Shown here: in pieces, positions 44,415 to 52,932 of the stretch
Position numbering within the stretch: the stretch's first letter is position 1
Layout: each line of letters starts with the position of its first letter
Assembly (NCBI RefSeq): GCF_002368415.1
Contig: NZ_AP018290.1
Location: forward strand, 9,167,717-9,231,716
Reading direction: 5' to 3'
DNA length: 64,000 nucleotides
Source: Calothrix sp. NIES-4105
GTDB lineage: Bacteria > Cyanobacteriota > Cyanobacteriia > Cyanobacteriales > Nostocaceae
Program-made: the position numbers and the translations under genes
The notes under the pieces: generated by a model
Told to the model about the DNA's origin: nothing
The model's database searches: none
The model's input: the letters and a program-made list of their open reading frames with translations, nothing else

Positions 44415-44526
44415 TTACTGACGGCTTGCTTGGGTTATTAAAAAATTCCTACTTGCAGTTTCTGTCAGTATGAACTCTCCTGAACCGTTTGACTCTACAA
44501 AACCAATTTTTTCATAAAATGAAAAT
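44415..44526 (-). pseudogene. GNAT acetyltransferase C-terminal remnant
   Basis: About 37 codons reading FSFYEKIGFVESNGSGEFIL, then TETASRNFLITQASRQ and TAA. FYEKIGF is the classic final motif of GNAT N-acetyltransferases. The rest of the gene is absent; upstream lies a terminator-like hairpin and an unrelated gene. Confidence 0.55.
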
Positions 44527-44532
44527 ATGTAC

Positions 44533-44563
44533 TTAAGCGACGCGCGCGGTGTACGTCGCTTAA
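44533..44563 (-). terminator. Terminator-like hairpin after the 81-residue gene
   Basis: A perfect 10-bp stem TTAAGCGACG / CGTCGCTTAA encloses a GC-rich loop (CGCGCGGTGTA), 7 bp beyond the stop of the minus-strand gene at 44570. It is strong enough to act as a terminator, although the T-tract is poor. Confidence 0.55.
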
Positions 44564-44569
44564 AACACT

Positions 44570-44815
44570 CTATTGAACCGCAATATTACGGCTTAAGATG
44601 CTCATCACCTCACCAGGGTTGGCGGTTGGTATTAATTGACTCCAGTCACCGACTTGTGCATAACCCAGAACTTGTAATGAGTAAATAGTGCTTTTAACTG
44701 CTTTGGGTGAACCAATAACCAAGTGTTTAACCGTTTCGCGACTTGGTTCGCTCGCTTTATCTGATAAAACGGTTCCTTGCTCGTCAACTGAGGAATATCT
44801 TGATTGTGTCATCAT
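44570..44815 (-). CDS. Conserved small cyanobacterial hypothetical protein
   Basis: An 81-residue soluble protein. The C-terminal 50 residues (VIGSPKAVKSTIYSLQVLGY, AQVGDWSQLIPTANPGEVMS) look like a compact conserved domain that I recall from other cyanobacterial hypotheticals. Its function is unknown. It is divergent from the RHH gene at 44998, and the AT-rich repeats between them could control both. Confidence 0.65.
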   Translation of the reverse strand: MMTQSRYSSVDEQGTVLSDKASEPSRETVKHLVIGSPKAVKSTIYSLQVLGYAQVGDWSQLIPTANPGEVMSILSRNIAVQ

Positions 44816-44890
44816 ATAATTGTTCTTCCTTACTCAGGTTGGGCATTTGGGCGGTGTGGCTTCCGGCAAGAATTAAGCACCGCCCAAACT

Positions 44891-44990
44891 TATATATATT
44901 GTATACATAAATATGTAAGTATGTAAATATGTATTTTAATCGGCAAAAAATTTGTCAAAATGAACGTTGAGGTATTTATGTATGTATATA
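44891..44990. promoter_or_regulatory. ATGTA direct repeats between divergent genes (candidate operator)
   Basis: The gap contains ATATATATTGTATACATAA, then AATATGTAAGTATGTAAATATGTA (44911-44934 region) and, closer to the RHH gene, TATTTATGTATGTATATA (44973-44990). The clustered TATGTA units on both sides resemble an operator of small dimeric regulators. The adjacent ribbon-helix-helix protein is the obvious candidate to bind here. This is inference from position and repetition. Confidence 0.45.
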
Positions 44991-44997
44991 AAAGATT

Positions 44998-45183
44998 GTG
45001 CCAAGACCTAAGCGAACCGAAAAAGACAAGTATGGCGAAAGTAAGAAGAAGTATCAAATAATGCTTACCTCGACAGCTTCTAGTGAATTAGATACAGTAT
45101 CTGAAGAGCTAGGAATTACTAGGAGTGAGCTACTTGAACTTGTAATTAGGCAAGGATTCCTCAAGCAGGTTAAGCTTGAATAA
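44998..45183 (+). CDS. Ribbon-helix-helix (CopG/Arc-type) DNA-binding protein
   Basis: A 61-residue protein with a basic N-terminus (MPRPKRTEKDKYGESKKKY) and a C-terminal QIMLTSTASSELDTVSEELGITRSELLELVIRQGF. That is one strand then two helices, with SRSE-like TRSELLE at the second helix, as in CopG-family regulators. The start is GTG 44998; no canonical ribosome-binding site is present. No toxin follows on the same strand, so it is either a lone regulator or a plasmid-like copy-control relic. Confidence 0.7.
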   Translation: MPRPKRTEKDKYGESKKKYQIMLTSTASSELDTVSEELGITRSELLELVIRQGFLKQVKLE

Positions 45184-45239
45184 TCTTGGCTTTCTGGCGC
45201 CTTTTTATTACCATCATTTTTAGTGTAAAAATATACATA

Positions 45240-45267
45240 GTAGAGACGCGATTTATCGCGTCTCTAC
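45240..45267. repeat. GTAGAGACG palindrome, copy 3 (perfect 28 bp)
   Basis: A perfect 28-bp palindrome, GTAGAGACGCGATT and its inverse, lies between the convergent RHH gene and the next minus-strand gene. It may serve as a bidirectional terminator. Confidence 0.8.
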
Positions 45268-45269
45268 AT

Positions 45270-46109
45270 TTAATAATCAGCAATGACAAAGCCACCGCTG
45301 ACTAAAAATGAGTAAACAAGTAGTCCAAATATATGAAATACATTAACACCACCAATAAGTGCGAATATTTTTATCAAGTTTTGACGGCGCCAATTTAGCA
45401 TTAATATCATTCCAATTCCTAGAGCCGCAAATAAGCCAGCAATAAGCATTATTTGTGGCTCGTTTAAACTGTATAATATGCTTGACACTGGCTTAATTTT
45501 GTAAAGTTGGATTACACTCAGATAAAATATATTGAACCCAATAACTAAACTTGCTGTGATTTGTATACACTTATTTGGGTATTGCCAGATAATAATTGCG
45601 GCAAGAATACCAAAAATACCCGATAAAATGGTTGATACTTGTAACCAAGAAGTTTGATTTAACTGAGCAAACCAATTGTCTTTGCTTAAAGATTGTAATT
45701 GCTGACTAGTTAAACCCAAAGTGCTGGTAATAACTACTGAGTTTAGAAATCTAACTCCACCAGCATAACCACCACTTGATACTATACAACTATAATCTTG
45801 CCCTGCATATGATGCAATACACCTAGGAAGTTGGTTTCGCTCTAGTTGTTTATAATTAAGCGTTATTTCCAAAGGACGTTTTTGTACATCTACACTACAC
45901 TGAGTAAAATTACTATCTTTGGTACATGATTCAAACGTATTTGGAAAAAAGCGAACGGGTGTTGGTGTCTGAAATCCAATTGTAACAGCTTCTATTGGTG
46001 TATTTGCCCGCATTGGCGCCACTGTATTTAAGAATAAGGCAAATGAAGTAATAGATATGACAATAAGAGAGGTTACAAATAATAGAATAAATTTTACTTT
46101 TCTTTGCAT
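45270..46109 (-). CDS. Hypothetical multi-pass membrane protein
   Basis: A 279-residue protein. One N-terminal membrane helix (about 8-28) precedes a periplasmic domain (about 30-150) with four cysteines in positions suited to disulfides (CTKDSNFTQC, CIASYAGQDYSC). Four further helices follow in the C-terminal half (about 163-183, 188-208, 217-237 and 247-270). It resembles no family that I can name. The 3' end abuts the 28-bp palindrome. Confidence 0.6.
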   Translation of the reverse strand: MQRKVKFILLFVTSLIVISITSFALFLNTVAPMRANTPIEAVTIGFQTPTPVRFFPNTFESCTKDSNFTQCSVDVQKRPLEITLNYKQLERNQLPRCIASYAGQDYSCIVSSGGYAGGVRFLNSVVITSTLGLTSQQLQSLSKDNWFAQLNQTSWLQVSTILSGIFGILAAIIIWQYPNKCIQITASLVIGFNIFYLSVIQLYKIKPVSSILYSLNEPQIMLIAGLFAALGIGMILMLNWRRQNLIKIFALIGGVNVFHIFGLLVYSFLVSGGFVIADY

Positions 46110-46150
46110 AATCAGTTTATGGGTAAAGTGTTTATTTTTTAACCTTGGTT

Positions 46151-46236
46151 GATCCCCCCCAACCCCCCCGCGTGGAAGGGGGGGCTAAGAACTTGCTTCT
46201 TGTTCCCCCCTTACCAAGGGGGGTTAGGGGGGATTT
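46151..46236. repeat. C-rich/G-rich dispersed inverted repeat, copy near 46.2 kb
   Basis: GATCCCCCCCAACCCCCCC...GGAAGGGGGGGCTAAGAAC and CTTGCTTCTTG then CCCCCCTTACCAAGGGGGGTTAGGGGGGAT. It has the same double-hairpin plan as at 6411-6505, including the AAGAAC/GTTC centre. It sits between two minus-strand genes. Confidence 0.8.
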
Positions 46237-46241
46237 TACTA

Positions 46242-47780
46242 TTACATTGCTAATTCCAAAGCTTGAGCAAGCAAGAGTAAAGATTTATCTTTTTGCCCCT
46301 TTTCTGAATATTCACTAGCTATTTTTGTCAGAGCATTAACTCGAGCCTCTTTTATTTTAATCGAGTTAGCGATTTTTATTGCCTGGTCAAAATTTCCTGC
46401 TTTTGCATAACTTGTAGCTACAGTAGGTAGCATCCAATCTATATCATTTCCTTCATCAGACAATTTATCAATTATATTGACAAGTTTCATTGCTTTCTCA
46501 GGATTTCCATTCTCGGCATATTTAAGAGCAATCTCTGATAAAACTCCAGCTTTTTCGTACTTACCGTTAATACTTTGAGCAACTTCGACAGCTTTGTCTA
46601 ATTGCTTTGCAGTAACCAGCGCACGTGTAATTTCCATTAAGGCGCCTGCTTTATATTGAGCGTCACCAATTTGCCGTTGAGCAATTTGTAAAGCTAAGTC
46701 AAATTTACCCTGACGCGCAACCTTACCAGCAATTTGAGATAATGCGGCAGCTTGATTTTGACGATTTTTTATAGATGAAGCAATTTTGAGAGCTTGGTCG
46801 TATTTTCCAGATATAGCAGTATAATTTGCAACTGTTATTAATAAATTATCTCGTTCGGAAGTTGGTTTTGTTTTATTTGCGGTTGTTAAAGCTTGTGCCA
46901 GTAATAGATTTGCGCTATTGTTCTGATTAACTGCTGCGTACTCAGCTGCAATGGCGCCTAAATTATGCATTCTAAAAGATATCTTAGAAACTTTTTGTGT
47001 AGCAAATGTAGCTTGTTCAAGAAGCTTGATAGTTTCGGTAGGTTGTCCAAGTTTATTATAAGCGCGCGCAATTAAAAGTAATGTATCTGGTTTTCCATCT
47101 ACATCTTTAATTGCAGGTATAGCTTTTTGTGCCTCGGCTAGCAACTTGAGAGCTTGTGTATTTAATCGCGCTTCTATTAACTCATAGGCGCCACGACTTA
47201 AAGCAAAAGCTCTTTGGTTAGCATCTTTGATATTTTGAGCCGCATTTAATATCTCAGTAGTTAGCGTATTTATTTGGTCAACTTTATTACTTTTAGCTAA
47301 ATCGCGCGCAATTAAAGATAGTCCATAAACTCGATACAATGAGGAAGGAGCATCATTAAACCCCCTTACACTTTGCAGGGCTAATTCATAAAGACCTTCA
47401 TCAATGTATTTATTTGAAATATCTAATAAATTTTCAACAGCATCATTAGTACTATTGCAACCCTTAGCTGTTTTAGCAACTTGAATTGCTTGTTCCAACA
47501 ACTGAAGTGCTTGAGTATTCTGCCCTACTCTAGCATAGTTCCCAGCAATAGTAGCCATAGGTTTGGGCTTGTCACAATTACTAGGAATATTATTAATTAA
47601 AGGAAGCGCTTGGGTAATAAGTTCTGAAGCTTTTTGTTTTTGTCCAGCTTCTGCAAATTGTTGAGCAATACTACTTAGCATCCAAACCTTGTTAGGATTG
47701 TTTGGAGTAGCTGTTTTTGCTACAACGCTAATTGGAATGAGAAATGCAAGTGTTGTAACTGCTAGAGTTATAGATAGCAT
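46242..47780 (-). CDS. Secreted TPR-like repeat protein
   Basis: A 512-residue protein with a signal peptide (LSITLAVTTLAFLIPISVVA). The rest is built from about 12 degenerate 34-40-residue helical repeats with the pattern YA-x-x-G-x-x-x-x-A-x-x-x-A (for example IAGNYARVGQNTQALQLLEQA, IAGKVARQGKFDLALQIAQ, VATSYAKAGNFDQAIKIANS). These are TPR/Sel1-like solenoids for protein-protein contacts, probably in the periplasm or exported. Shorter versions are common in Nostocales. The partner is unknown. Confidence 0.8.
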   Translation of the reverse strand: MLSITLAVTTLAFLIPISVVAKTATPNNPNKVWMLSSIAQQFAEAGQKQKASELITQALPLINNIPSNCDKPKPMATIAGNYARVGQNTQALQLLEQAIQVAKTAKGCNSTNDAVENLLDISNKYIDEGLYELALQSVRGFNDAPSSLYRVYGLSLIARDLAKSNKVDQINTLTTEILNAAQNIKDANQRAFALSRGAYELIEARLNTQALKLLAEAQKAIPAIKDVDGKPDTLLLIARAYNKLGQPTETIKLLEQATFATQKVSKISFRMHNLGAIAAEYAAVNQNNSANLLLAQALTTANKTKPTSERDNLLITVANYTAISGKYDQALKIASSIKNRQNQAAALSQIAGKVARQGKFDLALQIAQRQIGDAQYKAGALMEITRALVTAKQLDKAVEVAQSINGKYEKAGVLSEIALKYAENGNPEKAMKLVNIIDKLSDEGNDIDWMLPTVATSYAKAGNFDQAIKIANSIKIKEARVNALTKIASEYSEKGQKDKSLLLLAQALELAM

Positions 47781-47952
47781 CTGGAAATTACTTAAATATA
47801 TAAAATAATTGTTGAATATATTTAAGTTAGAGTTATTTATTACACTAGTTGTTCCTGCATTGCCATCAAAATCAATTAATTATCTCGTGAGTGTCCATGA
47901 TGCACTAATATTTTACTAAATTTTAAACTAAAATACACGCGAAGTTCTACGA

Positions 47953-48954
47953 GTGCGATTTATAAGCGTGACCATCAAGTTAAAATGCTTCCAGATAGGG
48001 GCAATTGTTTTCCTTACTACAATTATCGCATTACCTGCAATTGCAAAGCCTTCGATTATAGGTAATCCTAAGAACGTCAATCCTCCTCTTGCTGGCCCCG
48101 TTTATAATTTGGGTGGTGGTGGTACTGATGTAGATTCGGCGATACAATGGATGGTCAACCAAGCGCGCGGGTGTTCAAGGTGTTCTAACAAAGTAGATGT
48201 GGTAATAATTCGCGCGAATGGTGGTGATGCTTATAATCAACCTATTTATAATATGAGGGGTGTTGACTCGGTAGAAACTTTAATTATTAATAATAGAAAT
48301 CACGCAAATAACGCGAGTATAGTTGAAAAAGTTAAAAACGCTGAGGTAATTTTCTTTGCAGGTGGCGACCAGTGTAAATACATTCGTAACTTCCAAAATA
48401 CTAAATTAGAGAAAGCTATTGAATCAGTTTCCGCTCGTGGAGGCGCCATTGGTGGCACGAGTGCAGGCGCTATGATACAAAGTAGCTTTGTTTACAATGC
48501 TTGTGGTCGTGCCGTAGAATCGCGCGATGCACTTTATGACCCTTATCGTAATATAGAATTTACTTATAACTTTTTGCCTTGGCCTAATCTCAGAAATACC
48601 ATAATAGATACGCACTTTGATACACGCGATAGAATGGGGCGCCTGATGACATTTATCGCGCGGCAACTTCAAGATGGAAAAGCAAAGTCTGTTTTAGGTA
48701 TCGGTATTAGCGAAGAAACATCTGTTGTAGTTGATAGAAACGGAAATGCTTTAGTTATGGGTAGAGGTCCAGCATACTTTGTACTTGGCAACCACCAACC
48801 AGAAGTATGTGAAAGGGGTAGATATCTTACTTATAGAGACTTTAAAATTTGGAGAGTTAACAGGGGAGAAACATTTAACTTAAGAAACCGACCCAAACGA
48901 GGCTATTACTTAAGGAGTGTCGAAAGAGGCAGATTCAATTCCAACCCTTACTAA
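47953..48954 (+). CDS. Cyanophycinase-like (peptidase S51) secreted protein
   Basis: A 333-residue protein with signal peptide (FQIGAIVFLTTIIALPAIAKP). Features of the S51/cyanophycinase fold are VYNLGGGGTDVDSAIQWMV, DVVIIRANGGDAYN, EVIFFAGGDQCKYI, the nucleophile GGTSAGAM (about residue 173), and DTHFDTRDRMGRL. Cyanophycinases split cyanophycin to beta-Asp-Arg dipeptides. An exported homologue suggests an extracellular or periplasmic peptidase rather than the cytoplasmic reserve enzyme. The start is GTG 47953; an in-frame later ATG is not obvious. The Ser, Gly-Gly and His-Asp elements are intact. Confidence 0.82.
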   Translation: MRFISVTIKLKCFQIGAIVFLTTIIALPAIAKPSIIGNPKNVNPPLAGPVYNLGGGGTDVDSAIQWMVNQARGCSRCSNKVDVVIIRANGGDAYNQPIYNMRGVDSVETLIINNRNHANNASIVEKVKNAEVIFFAGGDQCKYIRNFQNTKLEKAIESVSARGGAIGGTSAGAMIQSSFVYNACGRAVESRDALYDPYRNIEFTYNFLPWPNLRNTIIDTHFDTRDRMGRLMTFIARQLQDGKAKSVLGIGISEETSVVVDRNGNALVMGRGPAYFVLGNHQPEVCERGRYLTYRDFKIWRVNRGETFNLRNRPKRGYYLRSVERGRFNSNPY

Positions 48955-49005
48955 TTACCACAAAACCCTCGCAAAAACTACGAATTAAACGGCGCCCATA
49001 ATAAT

Positions 49006-49033
49006 GTAGAGACGTGACATGTCACGTCTCTAC
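49006..49033. repeat. GTAGAGACG palindrome, copy 4 (perfect 28 bp)
   Basis: A perfect palindrome GTAGAGACGTGACA and its inverse lies between the converging 3' ends of the cyanophycinase-like gene and the alpha/beta hydrolase gene, an ideal place for a bidirectional terminator. Confidence 0.8.
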
Positions 49034-49065
49034 AATTTTGTTATTATAAAACACCTATCAAAAAA

Positions 49066-50247
49066 TTAAACAGGCGCCACCTGTGGTAAATTTGGGTCTT
49101 GTTCAACGGTGTCCATATTGCTAGGGTCATATTCACCCGTTGTCAAAAACCTAAAAGTCTCTTGATATAAACTTTGCCAAAAGCGGTTTGTCATACCTTG
49201 ACTTTGAACATTAGGTTCAGCGAGTGGATGCGGTACTAAATCACTTGCTGGATACTTAAACAAACGATGTCCTGCATCAGTTCCACCAATTTTGCTGAAA
49301 AAATCTTCGTTAGTTGGAATACTCGCAGCATCCTCATTTTCTGTCAGAACCATCCAAGTTGGAACGTTTTTGAGCGCTTTGATATTTTGAGGTTCGCGGA
49401 CATATGCTCCATATCGTGATGCTGCTGTTAAGGCGCCAACAGGGAAACTTTCTCCAGGATGCCAACTCTTTTCGTACATATCCAAAGGACCTGCTAGCTC
49501 AATATATCGCTCAACCGTTGGTTCGTAAAGTTTTAACAACGGTGTGTATGCAACAACTTTTACTATACGTTTTGGTTGGTCTGCTGCTAATCCTAATGCA
49601 ATGGCGGCGCCTACCGATAGTCCAATTACATAAATAGGTGCTGGCATTGCATCGAGTTCTGACAAACGTTTACGTGCGTCAGTGAGATAATCCATGTGAT
49701 TGGAAGTAAAGTAGCGCGAGAAATTTGGGTCATTATCGTTTTCTGCTGCTGCCATAATTTTCATCAAACGTGGTTCAATCAACATTAACCGCGATACCAA
49801 ATTAGCCATTTGCAGCATTGGAGGACGCTGATATTTAGTTGGGTCTTCTGGCAAACTCTTGATAAAATCCTGTAAAACTTGGTCTTTATTTACCTTTTCG
49901 CGCAGAGGATTAAGAATTTCTGGCTTTAAATCAACTTGACACCAAAACTTATCAGGTGGCTGTAACGTATGATTAGCTAAGTTCGCTTGATAATAATTAA
50001 AACCGTTACTATATAAATAATCAGACAGCGCAGATAACTGAGTTGGTTTAGCGCTAAAACCGTGGAATATTATCACAGTACCACGTACAGCTTTGCCAGC
50101 ATCGTGAAAACCGTAGAATGGAGCAGAACCAGGACGATAGCTGGGGTTAGCTTTTATATTTTGAACCGAAGCATCTATTTTAGCTTTAGTGCGCGCGATT
50201 TGGTCTGTAGTAGGAGTTACCCAAGTTTCAGAAGCAGCAGTCATCAT
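49066..50247 (-). CDS. Alpha/beta hydrolase
   Basis: A 393-residue protein with a C-terminal two-thirds alpha/beta-hydrolase fold: oxyanion VIIFHGFSAKPTQ (about residue 60), nucleophile IGLSVGAAIALGL (about 210, G-x-S-x-G), and late Asp/His candidates (TENEDAAS; RLFKYPASDLVPHPL). No signal peptide is seen. ATG 50247 is the first of two adjacent Met codons. The helical stretch with LMKIMAAAENDNDPNF is a cap insertion. The substrate is unknown; size and cap suggest a carboxylesterase or lipase-like enzyme. Confidence 0.75.
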   Translation of the reverse strand: MMTAASETWVTPTTDQIARTKAKIDASVQNIKANPSYRPGSAPFYGFHDAGKAVRGTVIIFHGFSAKPTQLSALSDYLYSNGFNYYQANLANHTLQPPDKFWCQVDLKPEILNPLREKVNKDQVLQDFIKSLPEDPTKYQRPPMLQMANLVSRLMLIEPRLMKIMAAAENDNDPNFSRYFTSNHMDYLTDARKRLSELDAMPAPIYVIGLSVGAAIALGLAADQPKRIVKVVAYTPLLKLYEPTVERYIELAGPLDMYEKSWHPGESFPVGALTAASRYGAYVREPQNIKALKNVPTWMVLTENEDAASIPTNEDFFSKIGGTDAGHRLFKYPASDLVPHPLAEPNVQSQGMTNRFWQSLYQETFRFLTTGEYDPSNMDTVEQDPNLPQVAPV

Positions 50248-50392
50248 ATATAGTGGCTCTTAATATAGTTTCTTAAGTAAAACTACCCAACATGTATATA
50301 CGATTTCGTAAAATGAAAAAATTATCCCCGTAAGATAGGTGTCGATACGTCCTACAATATATTCACGGATAGATCGCCAAGCAATACGTGTA

Positions 50393-50692
50393 ATGTACGA
50401 AATTATCTATACGGAAAGCGTTTTTCAGGATTTAAGAGAATTACGTGCTGATAAAAGAGCTAAAATCTTAGATAGCATAGAAGAACAGTTAACTTATGAG
50501 CCAACCAAGGCGACGCGAAATAAAAAGATTTTGGTGAATTTAGTACCCCCTTGGGAGTACATCGAGCCAATATGGGAGTTACGGGTTGATGAATACCGAG
50601 CTTTTTATGATGTGAATGAAGAGGATGCATCTGTTACTGTTCGAGCAATTCGGCATAAACCACCGCATAAAACAACAGAGGAAATTTTATGA
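50393..50692 (+). CDS. RelE/ParE-type toxin
   Basis: A 99-residue protein beginning MYEIIYTESVFQDLRELRADKRAKILDSIEEQL with the beta-alpha-alpha RelE start. It continues VPPWEYIEPIWELRVDEYRAFYDVNEEDASVTVRAIRHKPPH, the RelE core with basic catalytic candidates (Arg in WELRVDEYR, RAIRHK). RelE members cut mRNA on the ribosome; ParE relatives poison gyrase. ATG 50393 is chosen over an upstream in-frame GTG at 50339. It overlaps the antitoxin start by 4 bp, so the order is toxin then antitoxin, the reverse of the common order. Confidence 0.82.
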   Translation: MYEIIYTESVFQDLRELRADKRAKILDSIEEQLTYEPTKATRNKKILVNLVPPWEYIEPIWELRVDEYRAFYDVNEEDASVTVRAIRHKPPHKTTEEIL

Positions 50693-50931
50693 AAGAAGTA
50701 AACTTAGAAGCAATTACATTAGAAAACTGTATTAGTGATGCTCAAAAAGAGCAAATACTTATTAATCGTGATGGTAAGCCTGTTGCTCTTATAATTGGAC
50801 TTGAAGATATGGACTCTGAGCAGCTAGAACTCAGTAAAGATAGTAATTTTTGGAAGCTTATCGCACTTAGGCGCCAGGAAAAAACAATTAGCCGTGCAGA
50901 ACTAGAAAGAAGATTAAGCAACGAATTATAA
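50689..50931 (+). CDS. Phd/YefM-like antitoxin
   Basis: An 80-residue protein with the Phd-type core LENCISDAQKEQILINRDGKPVALIIGLED (DNA-binding dimerisation fold; the conserved PVALI is clear). A C-terminal toxin-binding helix follows (NFWKLIALRRQEKTISRAELERRL). It is coupled to the toxin by an ATGA overlap. Its gene ends 13 bp from the convergent macro-domain gene. Confidence 0.82.
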   Translation: MKEVNLEAITLENCISDAQKEQILINRDGKPVALIIGLEDMDSEQLELSKDSNFWKLIALRRQEKTISRAELERRLSNEL

Positions 50932-50943
50932 TATCATAATTTA

Positions 50944-51580
50944 TTAATGCTGAAGCTTTTTCGGTTGATTGGTATAAAGTAACTGGTGATTCTCGGTTGC
51001 TTCTGCCCAAGATTTAGGCATGATATATTGACGCAATAAAATATCATTTATTGCTGTTCGCACTTGTAAAGCGCAGGTTTTAGAGTGAATATTTCCAACT
51101 CCGGTACCTAAACCTGGCATTGCTACGGTTTTAACATGGTCTGATATTTTTTCTCCAGCTTTGGCGCCAGATGTAAATAAACCTGAACTAACTAATATAA
51201 ATACTGCTCGTGCGGCAAGGTATGCGTTTACCGAGTCATGTAAAACCATTGGAACACGCATTGTTGGCGCCGCGATTAGATAGGGTATTTTAGAATCACC
51301 CGTTTCCACAATATCAGCATTACCTACAATCAATTCTCCATGATGGTAGTCGAAAATTTGGCGCCGGACTTTTAGTTGAATATCTTTGCCAAAATAATCC
51401 ATGTAAATAAAGTCAATACCACCATCCATAAAGCCAAAGCTATTTGCCGGACTTACCACTGCATCACATTCAACATCTAATATAGAACCACGATGTACCG
51501 TTACAAAATCGCGCGTCACCGCAATATTGAGTCCAAGCGTCTGCCAGTGAAGACTTTACAGCGCAGAGAATAAGACGCAT
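50944..51580 (-). CDS. Macro-domain protein (probable 5' frameshift)
   Basis: A macro domain of about 210 residues. The uninterrupted frame (from GTG 51519) reads DFVTVHRGSILDVECDAVVSPANSFGFMDGGID and AMPGLGTGVGNI, the two ADP-ribose loops. In-frame homology seems to start earlier in another frame: ATG 51580 gives MRLILCAVKSSLADAWTQYC, which fits a cyanobacterial macro-protein opening. The two frames are joined if one base in the CGCGCG run at 51511-51516 is extra. If real, the GTG start yields a 191-residue protein that still has the fold. It may hydrolyse or bind ADP-ribose. It is not linked to a DarT gene. Confidence 0.78.
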
Positions 51581-51861
51581 AGGTTTTTTCTGATAATACT
51601 AACTCATTTTACAATGTACAAATGAATCATCTAGTTAGAAGATTATCATAAATATTTTAATAATTAATACTTTTACTACTCGCACGAAAATAACTCCTCT
51701 TTTGATAGAAGTCAAAAGGGCAAGCGCTGATTAGCATAAATATCAATCTGTTGGGCAGAGCAGCTTGTCTGTGCTGTTTTCAAAATTGTCGCATGGCTTT
51801 AGCTGCTACAAATCGCAAAGTTCATCAGATGCTGTACTTGTAACTACCTGGAGCAACGAAC
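51581..51861. other. Gap before the oxidoreductase gene
   Basis: No gene is seen in these 280 bp. A GCAGAGCAGCTTGTCTGTGC dyad-like sequence (about 51754-51773) resembles the GTAGCACAGGC hairpin family. A purine-poor promoter region follows. The stretch AACTACCTGGAGCAACGAAC just before 51862 contains GGAG as ribosome-binding site. Confidence 0.45.
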
Positions 51862-52810
51862 ATGAAAGCAGTCATTATTAACAGATATGGTTCAGCTGAA
51901 GTTTTACAGTACCAAGACGTTGAAAAGCCGCAAATAAAGAGCGACCAAATGCTGGTTAAAGTTTATGCTACCAGCGTTAACCCAATTGATTGGAAAATTA
52001 GGAAAGGGATGCTCAAACTATTAACGGGGAACAAATTTCCGATGATTCTAGGATTTGACGTTTCTGGAGAAGTGGTGGAAGTTGGCCAGAAAGTTACCCG
52101 TTTCAAACCAGGAGATGCGCTCTACGCTCGACTTGATAACTTGACAGGAGGAGCTTATGCTGAATATGCAGCAGTTTCAGAAAAAGTTGCTGCTTTTAAA
52201 CCAAGCAACATGACCCATGAGCAAGCAGCAGCTGTTCCTTTAGCTGCAATGACTGCCTTACAAGCTTTGCGAGATCAGGGCAAGATTAAGCAGGGATACA
52301 AGGTGCTGATCAATGGTGCTTCAGGTGGAGTGGGTACAAAAGCCCGTCCAAATTGCTAAAGCTTTGGAAGCAGAAGTAACAGCTGTTTGTGGCACGAGCA
52401 ATGTTGAACTAGTAAAAACTTTGGGCGCCAATCGCGTTATTGATTATACACAACAAGATTTCACTAAAGAAACAGTGAAGTATGACATTATTTTTGATGT
52501 GGTTGGCAATTCCTCATTGTCTAAGTGCAAAAATGTTTTACAACCCAACGGGATTTATATTACGACTCAACCCACTCCCGACAAATTTGTAGAAAGTTTC
52601 CTGACAATGTTGACTGGCAGAAAAGCTAAAGTCATCGTTCTTCAATCAAGTGGTAAAGATTTGGCGTATTTGAAGGATTTAATTGAAGCAGGAAAAATTC
52701 GATCTGTAATTGAGCGCACGTATCCATTATCAGAAACAGCAGCCGCTCATGTCCATAGTGAAAAAGAACACGCAGTAGGTAAGCTTGTAATCGAGATAAC
52801 TACTAGTTAA
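51862..52810 (+). pseudogene. NAD(P)-dependent zinc-free quinone oxidoreductase, frameshifted
   Basis: A medium-chain dehydrogenase/reductase of about 315 residues. The first frame contains the GroES-like domain (KAVIINRYGSAEVLQYQDVEKP, TSVNPIDWKIRKG, ILGFDVSGEVVEVG) up to the NADPH loop INGASGGVGT, then loses sense. The second frame starts at about 52338 and supplies VQIAKALEAEVTAVCGTSN, GANRVIDYTQQDF and FDVVGN. One base change near 52335 (within GGTACAAAAGCCC) explains it. It is the quinone reductase/enoyl-reductase type without zinc cysteines. Decay or sequencing error. Confidence 0.85.
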
Positions 52811-52932
52811 GCTTCACAGTTAAGAATATTATAGCGTGAGCAAATATAGCATCCAGGCGCCATTTGAATAGAGAACGCTTACAAAATTTCATAATTAGAT
52901 TATTGTCCCCTTTTAAAGGACTTATCCTATAA

